Assembly (NCBI GenBank): GCA_910587945.1
Contig: CAJUNI010000001.1
Coordinates: 91,327 to 116,830 of the forward strand
Length of the DNA stretch: 25,504 bases
Direction: 5' to 3'
DNA from: an uncultured Parvibacter sp.
GTDB taxonomy: Bacteria > Actinomycetota > Coriobacteriia > Coriobacteriales > Eggerthellaceae
Below are positions 1-5,479 of the stretch, piece by piece. Made by a program: the position numbers and the translations under genes. The notes beneath the pieces are model-generated. The model searched no databases, was not told the DNA's origin, and saw only the letters and a list, made by a program, of their open reading frames with translations. Numbering within the stretch: the stretch's first letter is position 1; each line of letters begins with the position of its first letter.

Positions 1-18
1 AAGGGACGCATTGGCCAT
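1..18 (-). CDS. 5' end of an unidentified minus-strand gene, cut by the window edge
   Basis: On the minus strand an ATG at 18-16 opens a frame (M-A-N-A-S-L) that runs off the left edge. It is preceded at 30-25 by a clean AAGGAG ribosome binding site with a 6-nt gap. Only six codons are visible, so no function can be named. If real, it is divergent from the phosphohexomutase at 299 and shares the 19-298 control region with it. The call rests only on the start codon plus Shine-Dalgarno signal. Confidence 0.5.
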
Positions 19-112
19 AACTATCTCCTTAGGGTCATGCCGTAAGCTGCCGAAACGGACGCTCGCGGCAAGGGTGCATGCCTACAACGGGCACACAGGG
101 GGCGCTCATAGA

Positions 113-131
113 TTTCTGCTGCCTGCAGAAA
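113..131. promoter_or_regulatory. Perfect 7-5-7 dyad, operator-like
   Basis: TTTCTGC (113-119) and GCAGAAA (125-131) are exact reverse complements separated by 5 nt. The dyad lies in the middle of the divergent region between the left-edge gene and the phosphohexomutase. The size fits a dimeric repressor site. The binding protein is unknown. Confidence 0.35.
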
Positions 132-175
132 CTCGGAGCGCTTTCTTAAACGACAAACACAATGGCGCTATGGTA

Positions 176-198
176 TCGCAAAGGACTGCGGTTTGCGA
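176..198. promoter_or_regulatory. Perfect 7-9-7 dyad, operator-like
   Basis: TCGCAAA (176-182) and TTTGCGA (192-198) are exact reverse complements separated by 9 nt. This is the second dyad in the same divergent intergenic region and differs in sequence from the one at 113-131. No convincing -35/-10 pair was found next to it, so it is called only as a candidate operator. Confidence 0.35.
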
Positions 199-298
199 AA
201 GTTCTGTACGCGCTGATGACCTTTGGCGGGGATAACAGACACAGTCGGGTACCATAGAACCTAGCAAGAGATGTAGTGCTAAACAGAAAGGAGCCCTG

Positions 299-1711
299 GT
301 GGCTGATATTCATTTTGGCACCGATGGCTGGCGTGCCATCATCGGCGAAGATTTCACGGACGAAAACCTGGTGCGCGTGATTGATGCTGCGGCTGCGGTC
401 TTCAAAGAGGATGCCTTGGCAGCGGGTCGTACTCCGGATAACTTGGGTACGCTCATCATCGGGCACGATTGTCGTCTGGATGCTCACCGCTATGCCCAGC
501 TGGCTGCTGAAGTAGCGGCAGCCCAGGGCTTTACGGTGGTGCTAACCGAGGATTACTGCCCGACGCCCACCCTGTGCTGGTCGGTGGCTCATAACGATGA
601 CGCGGTGGGTGGCATCATGCTCACCTCTAGCCACAACCCGGCTGAGTATCTTGGCGTCAAGCTGCGCATGGTTGACGGTGGCGCAAGCCCGAAGGAGTTC
701 ACCGATCGCGTGGAAGCTTGCCTGGCTGAAACGCCGACGGAGGCGCGCGGCACGTACCAAACGGCGGATCTCATGACCCCCTACCTTGAATCCCTGCGTG
801 GTTTGGTGGACGAAGAGGCTATTCGCGAAGCCAATCTTTCGGTGGTAATCGATCCCCTCTATGGAGCTGGCCGTCATTACTTGGCAGACCTCTTGCGCTC
901 CATGGGTGTGACGGTGTGCGAAATCCATAACGACGAGGATCCTACATTCCAGGGACTTCATCCCGAGCCCATTTCGCCGTGGATTGACGAAGGGTTGGCC
1001 AAGGTGCCCGAGCTTGGCTACGACGCAGTATTTATTAACGACGGTGACGCCGACCGCATTGCAGCAGGCGATGCCGCAGGCAATTATGTGAACCCCCATC
1101 GCATCATCACGCTCATTACTGAGCATTTGGTGAAAGACAAGGGACAAACCGGTCGCGTGGTGAGTACGGTGACGGCTTCGGCCATGCTGCAGCGTCTCTG
1201 CGATCAGCTGGGTCTGGAGTTTGTGGCAACGCCGGTGGGCTTCAAGTGGATTTATGGCGAAATGGAAAAAGGCGGTGTGCTGGTTGGCGGCGAAGAGTCC
1301 GGCGGCATTGGCATTCCGGATCACGTGAAAGAGCGCGATGGCCTGCTGATGGCCCTGCTCCTTTGCGAGACCATGGCTCAGCGGGGCAAGAGCTTGGGCG
1401 AATTGGTTGACGATCTCTTTGCCCAGGTGGGACGCCGCGAGTTCGCCCGCCGTGGCGTTACGCTCACGCCGGAGCGCATGGAGGAGTTCTGCCAGAATGA
1501 ACTTCCGACCTTTGAGGCTGCCACCATGGGCGGCTATGAGGTGTTAGGTTACGACCGTCGCGATGGCGCGAAGCTTCTTCTGGAAGACGACGCCTGGGTA
1601 ATGATGCGTCCCTCGGGCACGGAGCCCATGGTTCGCGTCTATGCTGAGGCTGGCACCCAAGAAGAAGTGAACCAGCTGCTGGATGCCGCTGAAGCGGTGG
1701 TGAAGGGCTAA
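299..1711 (+). CDS. Alpha-D-phosphohexomutase (phosphoglucomutase/phosphomannomutase family)
   Basis: A 470-aa cytoplasmic enzyme that interconverts hexose 1- and 6-phosphates through a phosphoserine intermediate. Visible family signatures, in order: FGTDGWR near residues 6-12; active-site loop TSSHNP at 109-114 with the phosphate-carrying serine at S111; metal loop DGDADR at 248-253; sugar-binding loop GGEESGG at 330-336; phosphate-binding loop RPSGTEP at 437-443. The length is normal. The GEES-type sugar loop resembles phosphoglucomutases more than GlmM (usually GEQSGH), so glucose phosphate is the likelier substrate, but specificity is inference. The start is GTG at 299, fixed by AAAGGAG at 287-293. 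It stands alone, with its own terminator downstream, and would link glycolysis to nucleotide-sugar and cell-wall precursors. Confidence 0.93.
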   Translation: MADIHFGTDGWRAIIGEDFTDENLVRVIDAAAAVFKEDALAAGRTPDNLGTLIIGHDCRLDAHRYAQLAAEVAAAQGFTVVLTEDYCPTPTLCWSVAHNDDAVGGIMLTSSHNPAEYLGVKLRMVDGGASPKEFTDRVEACLAETPTEARGTYQTADLMTPYLESLRGLVDEEAIREANLSVVIDPLYGAGRHYLADLLRSMGVTVCEIHNDEDPTFQGLHPEPISPWIDEGLAKVPELGYDAVFINDGDADRIAAGDAAGNYVNPHRIITLITEHLVKDKGQTGRVVSTVTASAMLQRLCDQLGLEFVATPVGFKWIYGEMEKGGVLVGGEESGGIGIPDHVKERDGLLMALLLCETMAQRGKSLGELVDDLFAQVGRREFARRGVTLTPERMEEFCQNELPTFEAATMGGYEVLGYDRRDGAKLLLEDDAWVMMRPSGTEPMVRVYAEAGTQEEVNQLLDAAEAVVKG

Positions 1712-1742
1712 ACGCTCAAAACTGCAAACGTAAGAAGGAATG

Positions 1743-1782
1743 GGGCTGCGGGAGACAGGTTGGATCTCGCGGCCCTTTTCTT
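1743..1782 (+). terminator. Rho-independent terminator after the phosphohexomutase
   Basis: The arms 1743-1755 and 1765-1775 pair as about 11 bp (one G-T pair, 2-nt bulge) around a 9-nt loop, followed directly by TTTTCTT. It sits 31 nt past the stop codon and separates this gene from the convergent gene at 1927-2397. Confidence 0.8.
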
Positions 1783-1926
1783 ATGGTAGGTGGCATCGAA
1801 GGCCGCGGCCGCAAACGCAAGCGAGCCCATGTTCGGCGGAGGGCGATTCGTAGGGGAAGCTCAAGGCCTGTAAACGCTGGGTCGTTCGGCGGAATGTGGG
1901 AGTGGGCGCAGTCTGCTCGATAACAA

Positions 1927-2397
1927 CTACTGCGAAATCTTCAACGCCTTGAGGAGATTCCAAACTACTTGCTTGCCCGCGGGCTGTGTATCGGTGGCAG
2001 GCTGAGCCATCAATTCCGGAAGGGAAGCAAAGGCCACCACGGTACGCCCCATAACGCGACAGTGATTATCCAAGGGGATTTCGCAACGATAGGCTTCCCC
2101 AAGCAACACACTCACGGCGCGATCGGCGGCCACAATGGCCAAGGGATCGAGGCCCTCCACAATGGAGTACACATCGCGAAAACCCGCATCTACCGCCATG
2201 GTATCTAGCTGACCATGGGTGATGGCAAACGCTACGCTGCCTTCGCCATAGCCAAGGGCAACAGCGCTTTTTACCAGGGCGCCTCGACAGGTGTCATCCA
2301 ACGGATGGGTGCTGATGGCAAGAAGGGTTTCATTGCCAGTGCCTTGGAGCAGCGGGGCATAGGCGGCCAGAACCTCTTGGGCTGAGATGTTGTACAT
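1927..2397 (-). CDS. Conserved-looking hypothetical protein, 156 aa
   Basis: I do not recognise this family. The start at 2397 (M-Y-N-I-S-A-Q-E-V) is preferred because AGAAAG lies just upstream; a longer frame starting at 2430 adds 11 poor-looking residues and has no well-spaced ribosome binding site. The protein is soluble, with no signal peptide or membrane segment. It has alternating hydrophobic strands and helices (LLAISTHPLDD near the start, then GLDPLAIVAADRAVSVLL, then RVMGRTVVAFASLP), which suggests a compact alpha/beta fold. The GLDPLAIVAADRA stretch faintly recalls the core of uracil-DNA-glycosylase-fold proteins, but no catalytic motif is visible and I would not annotate it so. It is divergent from the nikR-hypE group and convergent with the phosphohexomutase. 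Confidence 0.65.
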   Translation of the reverse strand: MYNISAQEVLAAYAPLLQGTGNETLLAISTHPLDDTCRGALVKSAVALGYGEGSVAFAITHGQLDTMAVDAGFRDVYSIVEGLDPLAIVAADRAVSVLLGEAYRCEIPLDNHCRVMGRTVVAFASLPELMAQPATDTQPAGKQVVWNLLKALKISQ

Positions 2398-2483
2398 GTT
2401 ACTTTCTGTAGAATTTTTCACACCATCCACCGTTCTGGCTTTCTATTTTGGACTTTAAGCATACTATCAATTTGTGTGACCGT

Positions 2484-2511
2484 TCATGGGGGCTTTGGCA
2501 TAAAGCCATGA
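2484..2511. promoter_or_regulatory. Imperfect dyad/hairpin upstream of the nikR group
   Basis: GGCTTT (2491-2496) pairs with AAAGCC (2502-2507) across GGCAT, and TCAT (2484-2487) pairs with ATGA (2508-2511), with three unpaired G on the left side. It lies in the divergent region 2398-2592. It could be an operator or a leader hairpin. It does not match the E. coli NikR operator GTATGA-N16-TCATAC. Confidence 0.3.
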
Positions 2512-2592
2512 GATTTTAGTTTTCCCGAATCTGCCCTCGCGAACAACATGCTGACACAACCACGTAAGCACCCTGCCTATAAGGAGGATCTC

Positions 2593-2847
2593 ATGTGTAC
2601 CAATGGAATTAACACGGGACAATTTGAACAGCTGATCGAGCAGATCGATGACCATATTAAATTAGAGCGTCGCTGGGCCCACAACTTGGCTCATCAGGCC
2701 GAAGACGCTGGGTTTCCGACGGTGGGCGAAAAGCTCCATGCGGCCCAGGCTCTTCTCGATGAGGTGCGCGCAGCCTTAGATGAGGCCAAAGACGCCCTTG
2801 AAGATGATGCCGAAACGGCCAATGGCGTGACGGTGAGCCTCGTCTAA
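2593..2847 (+). CDS. Small helical protein of unknown function, 84 aa, in the nikR-hypE group
   Basis: The start at 2593 (M-C-T-N-G-I-N) is set by AAGGAGG at 2581-2587; a frame opening at 2548 adds 15 residues with no ribosome binding site and is rejected. I do not recognise the family. The sequence is almost wholly helical and strongly charged: a first helix around IEQIDDHIKLERRWAHNL and a second acidic helix around DEVRAALDEAKDALEDD, so it is probably a helical hairpin or coiled-coil dimer. It contains several histidines (HIKLERRWAHNLAH) and one cysteine at position 2. It ends 3 nt before the nikR start, which implies cotranscription and possibly translational coupling. By context it may serve nickel handling or hydrogenase maturation; that is inference only. 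Confidence 0.8.
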   Translation: MCTNGINTGQFEQLIEQIDDHIKLERRWAHNLAHQAEDAGFPTVGEKLHAAQALLDEVRAALDEAKDALEDDAETANGVTVSLV

Positions 2848-2850
2848 GCC

Positions 2851-3282
2851 ATGGCAAACTACGGACTCATGCGGTTCTCGGTAGCTATGCCTGAGGACCT
2901 TTTGGTGAAGTTTGATCAGCTGGTGGCTCGCCGTGGATTGGCGAAGAACCGCAGCGAAGTGGTGCGCGACCTCGTACGGGATGCGCTCGTGGAAGACGAG
3001 TGCGCCACACCGGGCGTGGAAGTTATAGGTACCCTGACCATTGTCTATGACCACCATGCCAGCGACCTTCAAGAGAAGCTTCATCGCATCCAGCATGATT
3101 GCTATCAATCCATCATTTCCACCATGCATGTGCATGTGGACGAATCCAACTGCCTTGAAGTCATTGTGATTCGCGGCGAAACCAGCTATGTCCAAGATGT
3201 GGCGAATTTGATCCTTGGAACCAAGGGCGTACAAAATGGCAAGTTGGTTTTAACGAGCACGGGCAACCTAGCGCCCTTTTAA
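2851..3282 (+). CDS. nikR: Nickel-responsive transcriptional regulator NikR
   Basis: A 143-aa ribbon-helix-helix repressor that binds DNA as a tetramer when loaded with Ni(II). The N-terminal ribbon-helix-helix is at about residues 5-45 (MRFSVAMPEDLL and NRSEVVRDLVRDAL). The C-terminal ACT-like metal domain follows. The nickel ligands are all present with the E. coli spacing: H82, H93, H95 and C101, equivalent to H76, H87, H89 and C95 of E. coli NikR. Length is typical. It starts 3 nt after the 84-aa gene, with only a weak GGTGAG upstream, suggesting coupling to that gene. hypE follows 13 nt downstream. In this position NikR probably adjusts nickel uptake or hydrogenase assembly, and may control its own operon, although no consensus NikR box was found nearby. 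Confidence 0.93.
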   Translation: MANYGLMRFSVAMPEDLLVKFDQLVARRGLAKNRSEVVRDLVRDALVEDECATPGVEVIGTLTIVYDHHASDLQEKLHRIQHDCYQSIISTMHVHVDESNCLEVIVIRGETSYVQDVANLILGTKGVQNGKLVLTSTGNLAPF

Positions 3283-3295
3283 AGGAGAACTATCT

Positions 3296-4324
3296 ATGGA
3301 ACCTCAGAACACCGTCATGCTTGGCCATGGCAGCGGGGGCTCTATGATGAAGCGCATCATAGACGAAGTATTCTTCAGCGCCTATGGCAACCAGGATTTG
3401 CTGCGCGGTGATGATGCAGCGGTATTGGCGGCACCGCAACCGGGTGAGCGCATTGCCTATTCCACGGATAGCTTTGTGGTGACTCCTCATTTCTTCCCGG
3501 GTGGCGATATTGGACGCTTGGCCATTTGCGGCACCGTTAACGATGTGGCTACGAGTGGTGCCAAACCGGCCTACTTGAGCTGCGGATTCATTTTGGAAGA
3601 GGGATTTGCGCTCGAGGATCTCCGTCGCATTTGCGCCTCCATGGCCGAGGCTGCCGCCGAAGCTGGCGTCACCATTGTGACGGGCGATACCAAAGTAGTA
3701 AATCGCGGTCATGGGGACGGCATCTTCATTAATACCTCGGGAGTCGGGTTTATCCCTGAGGGCGTGGATCTCAGTGGCGCCTACTGCCAACCTGGCGACA
3801 AGGTGCTGGTCAGTGGCACGCTGGGGGATCATGGTATTGCCATCATGAGTTGCCGTGAGGGCCTGGGCTTTTCGGCTGCTGTGGAAAGCGATGCTGCACC
3901 CCTTAACCACCTCATTGCTCAAGTGCTAGAAGTGGCTCCCCATACGCGCTGCTTCCGTGATCCAACGCGTGGGGGTTTGGCCTCTACCCTTAATGAGCTG
4001 GCCGAGCAGTCTTCGGTGGATTTTGAAATTGCCGAGGACGCCGTCCCGTTCAAGGATGCGGTATTAGGCGCTTGTGACATGCTGGGCTATGACGTATTCC
4101 AAGTGGCGAACGAAGGCAAGATGGTCTGTGTCGTAGCCGCCGACGAAGCAGAGGCCGCTTTAGCTGCCATGCGCGCCAATCCTTACGGCGCAGATGCTGC
4201 CATCATTGGCGAAGTGCAAGCCTGCAATCCCGAGCGCGGACCAAAGGTGTATCTGCGCACTGGGTTTGGTAGTCGCCGTATTCTCGATATGTTGGTAGGG
4301 GAGCAACTTCCCCGTATTTGCTAA
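3296..4324 (+). CDS. hypE: [NiFe]-hydrogenase maturation protein HypE
   Basis: A 342-aa PurM/AIR-synthase-like ATPase. HypE receives a carbamoyl group from HypF on its C-terminal cysteine and dehydrates it to a thiocyanate, the source of the cyanide ligands of the hydrogenase iron. Visible marks: glycine-rich N-terminus GHGSGGSMM (10-18), ATP/metal segments GDD (38-40), STDSFVV (56-62), CGTVNDVA (78-85), GDTKVV (130-135), RDPTRGG (221-227), and the diagnostic C-terminal tail PRIC with acceptor C342. The tail separates it from SelD and ThiL, which share the fold. AAAGGAG upstream sets the start. HypA, B, C, D and F are not in the window, so the rest of the pathway must lie elsewhere. Confidence 0.96.
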   Translation: MEPQNTVMLGHGSGGSMMKRIIDEVFFSAYGNQDLLRGDDAAVLAAPQPGERIAYSTDSFVVTPHFFPGGDIGRLAICGTVNDVATSGAKPAYLSCGFILEEGFALEDLRRICASMAEAAAEAGVTIVTGDTKVVNRGHGDGIFINTSGVGFIPEGVDLSGAYCQPGDKVLVSGTLGDHGIAIMSCREGLGFSAAVESDAAPLNHLIAQVLEVAPHTRCFRDPTRGGLASTLNELAEQSSVDFEIAEDAVPFKDAVLGACDMLGYDVFQVANEGKMVCVVAADEAEAALAAMRANPYGADAAIIGEVQACNPERGPKVYLRTGFGSRRILDMLVGEQLPRIC

Positions 4325-4462
4325 AACGGTGGAATTGGTCTGGTAGGAACGAGCCTTTGCGAGATACGGGCATACCTGGGCTTTGAACAGGGAAGATGCT
4401 AAGCAACTGCCCAATAAAGCCAATTTCTGTCAGGGCTTTCGCCTGAAAAGTTGCGGATAATG

Positions 4463-4496
4463 CTTGCGCAGGTTGGGTTTCGTGTTATCTTGCGCA
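4463..4496 (+). promoter_or_regulatory. Direct repeat and possible promoter upstream of the ferredoxin
   Basis: CTTGCGCA occurs twice, at 4463-4470 and 4489-4496, 26 nt apart, just upstream of the ferredoxin. TTGCGC (4464-4469) and TTATCT (4485-4490) could form a weak -35/-10 pair, but the 15-nt spacing is short. It may be a paired regulator site overlapping the promoter. Confidence 0.25.
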
Positions 4497-4551
4497 ATGA
4501 AAGCCATGGACAACTAGAGGGGGCTTTCATTCCGATTCGAAGGAGTATTCC

Positions 4552-4740
4552 ATGTCTCATCCGATTATCGAAACCGATGAGTGCATCGGTTGCGGGATCT
4601 GCGTTGACGCATGCCCGCAAGAAGTGCTCGAAGTAGTCAATGGCGCTGCCGAAGTGGTAAACGAAGAGGCGTGCATTGCCTGCGGTGATTGTGTGGAAGA
4701 GTGCCCCATGGGTGCTATCCCCGAGGTTGTTGAGGACTAA
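4552..4740 (+). CDS. 2[4Fe-4S] ferredoxin
   Basis: A 62-aa low-potential electron carrier of the clostridial type. It has two complete C-x2-C-x2-C-x3-C-P cluster motifs: C11, C14, C17, C21-P22 and C41, C44, C47, C51-P52. The two halves are related by internal duplication, as usual in the family. The protein is acidic and soluble, with no extra domains. AAGGAG upstream sets the start. It is monocistronic, flanked by a 227-nt gap after hypE and by a strong terminator downstream. In an anaerobe it would shuttle electrons among oxidoreductases; being next to hypE suggests, but does not prove, a partner in hydrogen metabolism. Confidence 0.95.
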   Translation: MSHPIIETDECIGCGICVDACPQEVLEVVNGAAEVVNEEACIACGDCVEECPMGAIPEVVED

Positions 4741-4780
4741 GTACTCTCAACCGCTCGCCTTACTACTATATAAGGCTTCT

Positions 4781-4816
4781 AAATAGGCCGGTGCGTTTTG
4801 GCGCGCCGGCCTATTT
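4781..4816 (+). terminator. Strong, potentially bidirectional terminator
   Basis: AAATAGGCCGG (4781-4791) pairs perfectly with CCGGCCTATTT (4806-4816). Four more inner pairs, one of them T-G, give a 15-bp stem with a 6-nt TTTTGG loop. The A-run on the left and T-run on the right allow termination in either direction. It ends the ferredoxin transcript. Confidence 0.85.
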
Positions 4817-4922
4817 GTATCTAGTCGCCGGTTTGTCGCGTGGCGCACTCGCAGATCTCGGGCGCGCAAGGCCTCAGGAGCCTACAGTCTGTGATGATTG
4901 CGGTCCGCCACCCCAGTTTGCA

Positions 4923-5139
4923 ATCGAAATTGCGACTTTTGGTCAAATCGGGACGATTTTAGCGTGCGCTTCTGTCGTATTCCTTAGTTTCTAACGATCG
5001 CAGCATTAGATAATCAACATAAATCAAAAATATGTTGATTATCTAGGCCATAAACGGTTGATATTTCGCATCAGCAGGGCTCTAGCACCCAACTCGATGA
5101 TAAAAACGCGATTGTTTGACCAAAAGTCGCAATTTCGAT
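4923..5139. repeat. Large nested palindromic element (MITE-like or long hairpin), copy 1
   Basis: The outer arms 4923-4947 and 5115-5139 are perfect 25-nt inverted repeats. Nested between them, arms 5007-5021 and 5031-5045 form a perfect 15-bp palindrome around a 9-nt A-rich spacer. The centres of the two palindromes differ by only about 5 nt (5031 versus 5026), so this is one concentric structure. Weaker symmetry (GCCACC, GAGCCT and TGTG on both sides) extends it to about 4870-5180. No open reading frame or target-site duplication is evident. It could be a non-autonomous transposable element or a long structured transcript. A related element lies at 21810-21993. Confidence 0.7.
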
Positions 5140-5170
5140 GGGAGTTGGTGGCCACATCCCAGGCTCATGG

Positions 5171-5240
5171 AGCCCTCGGCGCAGGGCTACAGGGGTGCCC
5201 TCCATAATTCGAACACAAGTTCGCCTCGGGTTTTTGGAGG
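5171..5240 (+). other. Hairpin cluster upstream of dnaK
   Basis: AGCCCT (5171-5176) pairs with AGGGCT (5183-5188). CCTCCA (5199-5204) pairs with TGGAGG (5235-5240), and inside that CGAAC (5210-5214) pairs with GTTCG (5219-5223). The density of stems suggests a structured leader or small RNA, but no known RNA family was recognised and the fold does not make a tRNA cloverleaf. Confidence 0.3.
5210..5223. promoter_or_regulatory. LexA (SOS) box-like site
   Basis: CGAACACAAGTTCG matches the CGAAC-N4-GTTCG core of LexA sites in Gram-positive bacteria. Ten fixed positions match, with an extra T on the left as in mycobacterial boxes. The site is 270 nt before the dnaK start. It also forms the loop stem of the hairpin cluster, so an RNA role is an alternative. 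Confidence 0.35.
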
Positions 5241-5376
5241 CTTGGTGACAGAGAATCTAACAGCTCAGTTAAAAGAATCGCCCTGATGACAGCCCTGTTT
5301 TAGGTTGAAAACGAAATACAGGCCACTCTGCACGCTCCTATAAAAGACGGTAGAGTGATGCACGTTGAGCTTATTT

Positions 5377-5388
5377 GAACATTTGTTC
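5377..5388. promoter_or_regulatory. Second LexA-like half-consensus dyad beside the dnaK promoter
   Basis: GAACATTTGTTC has the GAAC-N4-GTTC form of a LexA box, without the outer C and G. It ends 10 nt before the -35 hexamer of the dnaK promoter, a position where a bound repressor or activator would affect initiation. Confidence 0.3.
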
Positions 5389-5398
5389 TAAAGAAAAC

Positions 5399-5427
5399 TT
5401 GACACATAGGCACTAAGATTTTATAGT
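5399..5427 (+). promoter_or_regulatory. Near-consensus vegetative promoter of dnaK
   Basis: TTGACA at 5399-5404, a 17-nt spacer, then TATAGT at 5422-5427. This is almost the sigma-70/sigma-A consensus, 53 nt before the dnaK ATG. Such a strong promoter for dnaK implies control by a repressor. HspR is encoded downstream, yet no full HAIR element (CTTGAGT-N7-ACTCAAG) was found around it. Confidence 0.8.
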
Positions 5428-5479
5428 ATGCAGCACTAGGATTACGTAACAGGAAAACTGTGAAAGCGAGGCATTAGCA

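Larger units (their letters stand above)
4741..5479. other. 739-nt gene-free stretch between ferredoxin and dnaK
   Basis: No credible coding frame was seen. The frames that open here cross the terminator or the palindromes and lack ribosome binding sites. The stretch holds, in order: the ferredoxin terminator (4781-4816), a large nested palindromic element (about 4870-5180), a hairpin cluster (5171-5240) that includes a LexA-box-like site, a second LexA-like site (5377-5388), and the dnaK promoter (5399-5427). It is more A+T-rich than the flanking genes around 4970-5060. Confidence 0.7.

Noticed and set aside
542..1324. 260-aa minus-strand frame inside the phosphohexomutase
   Set aside because: It is the antisense of a gene with all family motifs intact, and its sequence has no recognisable domain.
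3296..4324. SelD or ThiL considered for this AIR-synthase-like protein
   Set aside because: The PRIC C-terminus and the neighbouring NikR identify HypE; there is no SelD N-terminal Cys/Sec-Lys motif.
4791..4994. 67-aa plus-strand frame starting in the ferredoxin terminator
   Set aside because: It starts inside the terminator stem, lacks a ribosome binding site and runs through the palindromic arm.
5160..5240. Possible tRNA-like or small stable RNA because of a GTTCG-type loop
   Set aside because: The stems do not assemble into a cloverleaf with acceptor, D and anticodon arms of proper size.
5324..5357. CACTCT...AGAGTG inverted repeat considered as a CIRCE element
   Set aside because: CIRCE is TTAGCACTC-N9-GAGTGCTAA; here arms are 6 nt and the spacer is 22 nt, and the operon carries HspR rather than HrcA.
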